The translations under genes were made by a program, and so were the position numbers. Of a DNA stretch of 6,728 nt, positions 6,268 through 6,728 are shown piece by piece. How positions within the stretch are numbered: position 1 is the first letter of the stretch; the number at the start of each line of letters is the position of its first letter. This stretch comes from an uncultured Anaerolineaceae bacterium (lineage in GTDB: Bacteria > Chloroflexota > Anaerolineae > Anaerolineales > Anaerolineaceae): assembly GCA_937894825.1 (NCBI GenBank), contig CALCQT010000130.1:1-6728 (forward strand). The letters run 5' to 3'. The notes under the pieces were generated by a model. The model saw nothing but the letters and a program-made list of their open reading frames with translations. It searched no databases and had not been told where the DNA came from.

Positions 6268-6306
6268 CGATCCCTTGTTTGAAATAAAGCAAGGGATCGT
6301 TTTTTT
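6268..6306 (+). terminator. Rho-independent terminator of the transporter operon
   Basis: CGATCCCTTG (6268-6277) pairs perfectly with CAAGGGATCG (6290-6299). Three more pairs extend the stem inward (one G-U, two A-U), leaving the loop GAAATA (6281-6286). Seven Ts follow (6300-6306). It starts 25 bp after the mmsB stop and lies between the convergent genes. On the minus strand the hairpin is not followed by a T tract, so it mainly serves the + strand. Confidence 0.93.
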
Positions 6307-6315
6307 GAATAACGC

Positions 6316-6728
6316 TTATTTTTGCTTCATATAGGGATCATTTCCGTAAGCATACACGCGATTAACATAATCGTTTGCCCCGCGGCAGATTCCGTTCAAC
6401 TGATTTTTTACATTTTCCCAGGTCAACGGGTACCCTAATCGGGTCACGGACCAAAGCGCATTTCGAAGGCAGCCACTCCCCGAATGGTAATTGGCAAGCG
6501 AAAATTTCCACAAATCGTCAAAGGTTGCGCCGGATTCTTTTCCCGGTTCAATCACTTCCTGAATCAAGGCATTCACCTGAAAAGCGCTGGCTTCAAACAT
6601 AGCTGCTAAAAGATCAACCTCTTCTTTTGTACCCACTTTCCGCAGAACACCTCCTCGCAGCATCGCCTGATGTTTTTCTTCCTGCAACGCAAACCCCGGA
6701 CCGCAAAACTCAGGAAAAGCAAAAAAAA
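6316..6728 (-). CDS. Lytic-transglycosylase-like protein, C-terminal part (5' end outside window)
   Basis: A minus-strand frame runs from the right window edge to TAA at 6318-6316 and gives 136 visible residues. A TTG at 6687 could be taken as a start, but the frame continues upstream to the edge with protein-like sequence (FPEFCGPGFALQ), so the gene is truncated by the window. The segment ATFDDLWKFSLANYHSGSGCLRNAL (visible 67-91 region) resembles the last conserved block of SLT-type lytic transglycosylases, usually (A)NYNAGxG. A further block, CRGANDYVNRVYAYG, follows about 23 residues later. Three cysteines (visible 8, 86, 114) in an otherwise Cys-poor segment suggest an exported protein with disulphides. 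The catalytic glutamate domain would lie outside the window, so the enzymatic role is an inference. The gene converges on mmsB and is probably unrelated to sugar uptake. Confidence 0.6.
   Translation of the reverse strand, partial: FFAFPEFCGPGFALQEEKHQAMLRGGVLRKVGTKEEVDLLAAMFEASAFQVNALIQEVIEPGKESGATFDDLWKFSLANYHSGSGCLRNALWSVTRLGYPLTWENVKNQLNGICRGANDYVNRVYAYGNDPYMKQK

Noticed and set aside
6375..6602. Plus-strand open frame of 75 codons opposite the SLT-like gene
   Set aside because: It is composed of Arg/Ser/Pro-rich sequence with no motif or ribosome binding site, and lies antisense to a better-supported gene.
6316..6687. Complete minus-strand gene starting at TTG 6687
   Set aside because: The frame remains open to the window edge with plausible protein sequence, and no Shine-Dalgarno is seen before the TTG. 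It is better read as a truncated gene.
1..6728. CRISPR arrays, tRNA or rRNA genes, insertion-sequence transposases, toxin-antitoxin or defence genes
   Set aside because: No spaced direct-repeat array, tRNA-like cloverleaf, rRNA sequence, transposase motif or defence-type protein was seen on either strand.

Overview
The window carries a D-xylose / monosaccharide uptake and catabolism locus from an anaerobic-type saccharolytic bacterium. On the + strand, in order, it holds the 3' end of xylA (xylose isomerase), a complete xylB (xylulokinase), and a complete three-gene ABC importer of the ChvE-MmsA-MmsB (ChvE-GguA-GguB) type: sugar-binding protein, double ATPase and permease. A strong rho-independent terminator closes the cluster. 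A convergent minus-strand gene, cut by the right edge, follows; it looks like the C-terminal end of an exported lytic-transglycosylase-like protein.

Taxonomy is inferred only from flavour. GC content is intermediate, with xylAB visibly GC-richer than the transporter genes and the intergenic DNA AT-rich. The binding protein has a cleavable signal peptide and no lipobox cysteine. The SLT-like gene end, with its NYHSGSGC and CRGANDYV motifs, recalls proteins I associate with Anaerolineae (Chloroflexota). Spirochaetes or other anaerobes cannot be excluded from this window.

Layout: 1-372 xylA end; 377-1900 xylB, 4 bp after xylA; 1901-2171 AT-rich spacer with a weak terminator-like hairpin, several inverted repeats, a sigma70-like promoter and a palindrome at the expected transcript start; 2172-3230 chvE; 3231-3509 spacer with a 13-bp perfect stem-loop just after chvE and a second stem-loop just before the mmsA ribosome binding site; 3510-5078 mmsA; 5062-6243 mmsB, overlapping mmsA by 17 bp; 6268-6306 terminator; 6316-6728 minus-strand gene end.

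How the genes work together: the ChvE-like protein captures aldoses outside the membrane and delivers them to the MmsB channel, which is energised by MmsA. Inside the cell, XylA isomerises D-xylose to D-xylulose and XylB phosphorylates it to D-xylulose 5-phosphate for the pentose phosphate pathway. The genes are all known families and no wholly new system is evident. The more interesting signals are regulatory: the palindromes and alternative pairings before chvE, and the two hairpins that separate the binding protein from its ATPase and permease.
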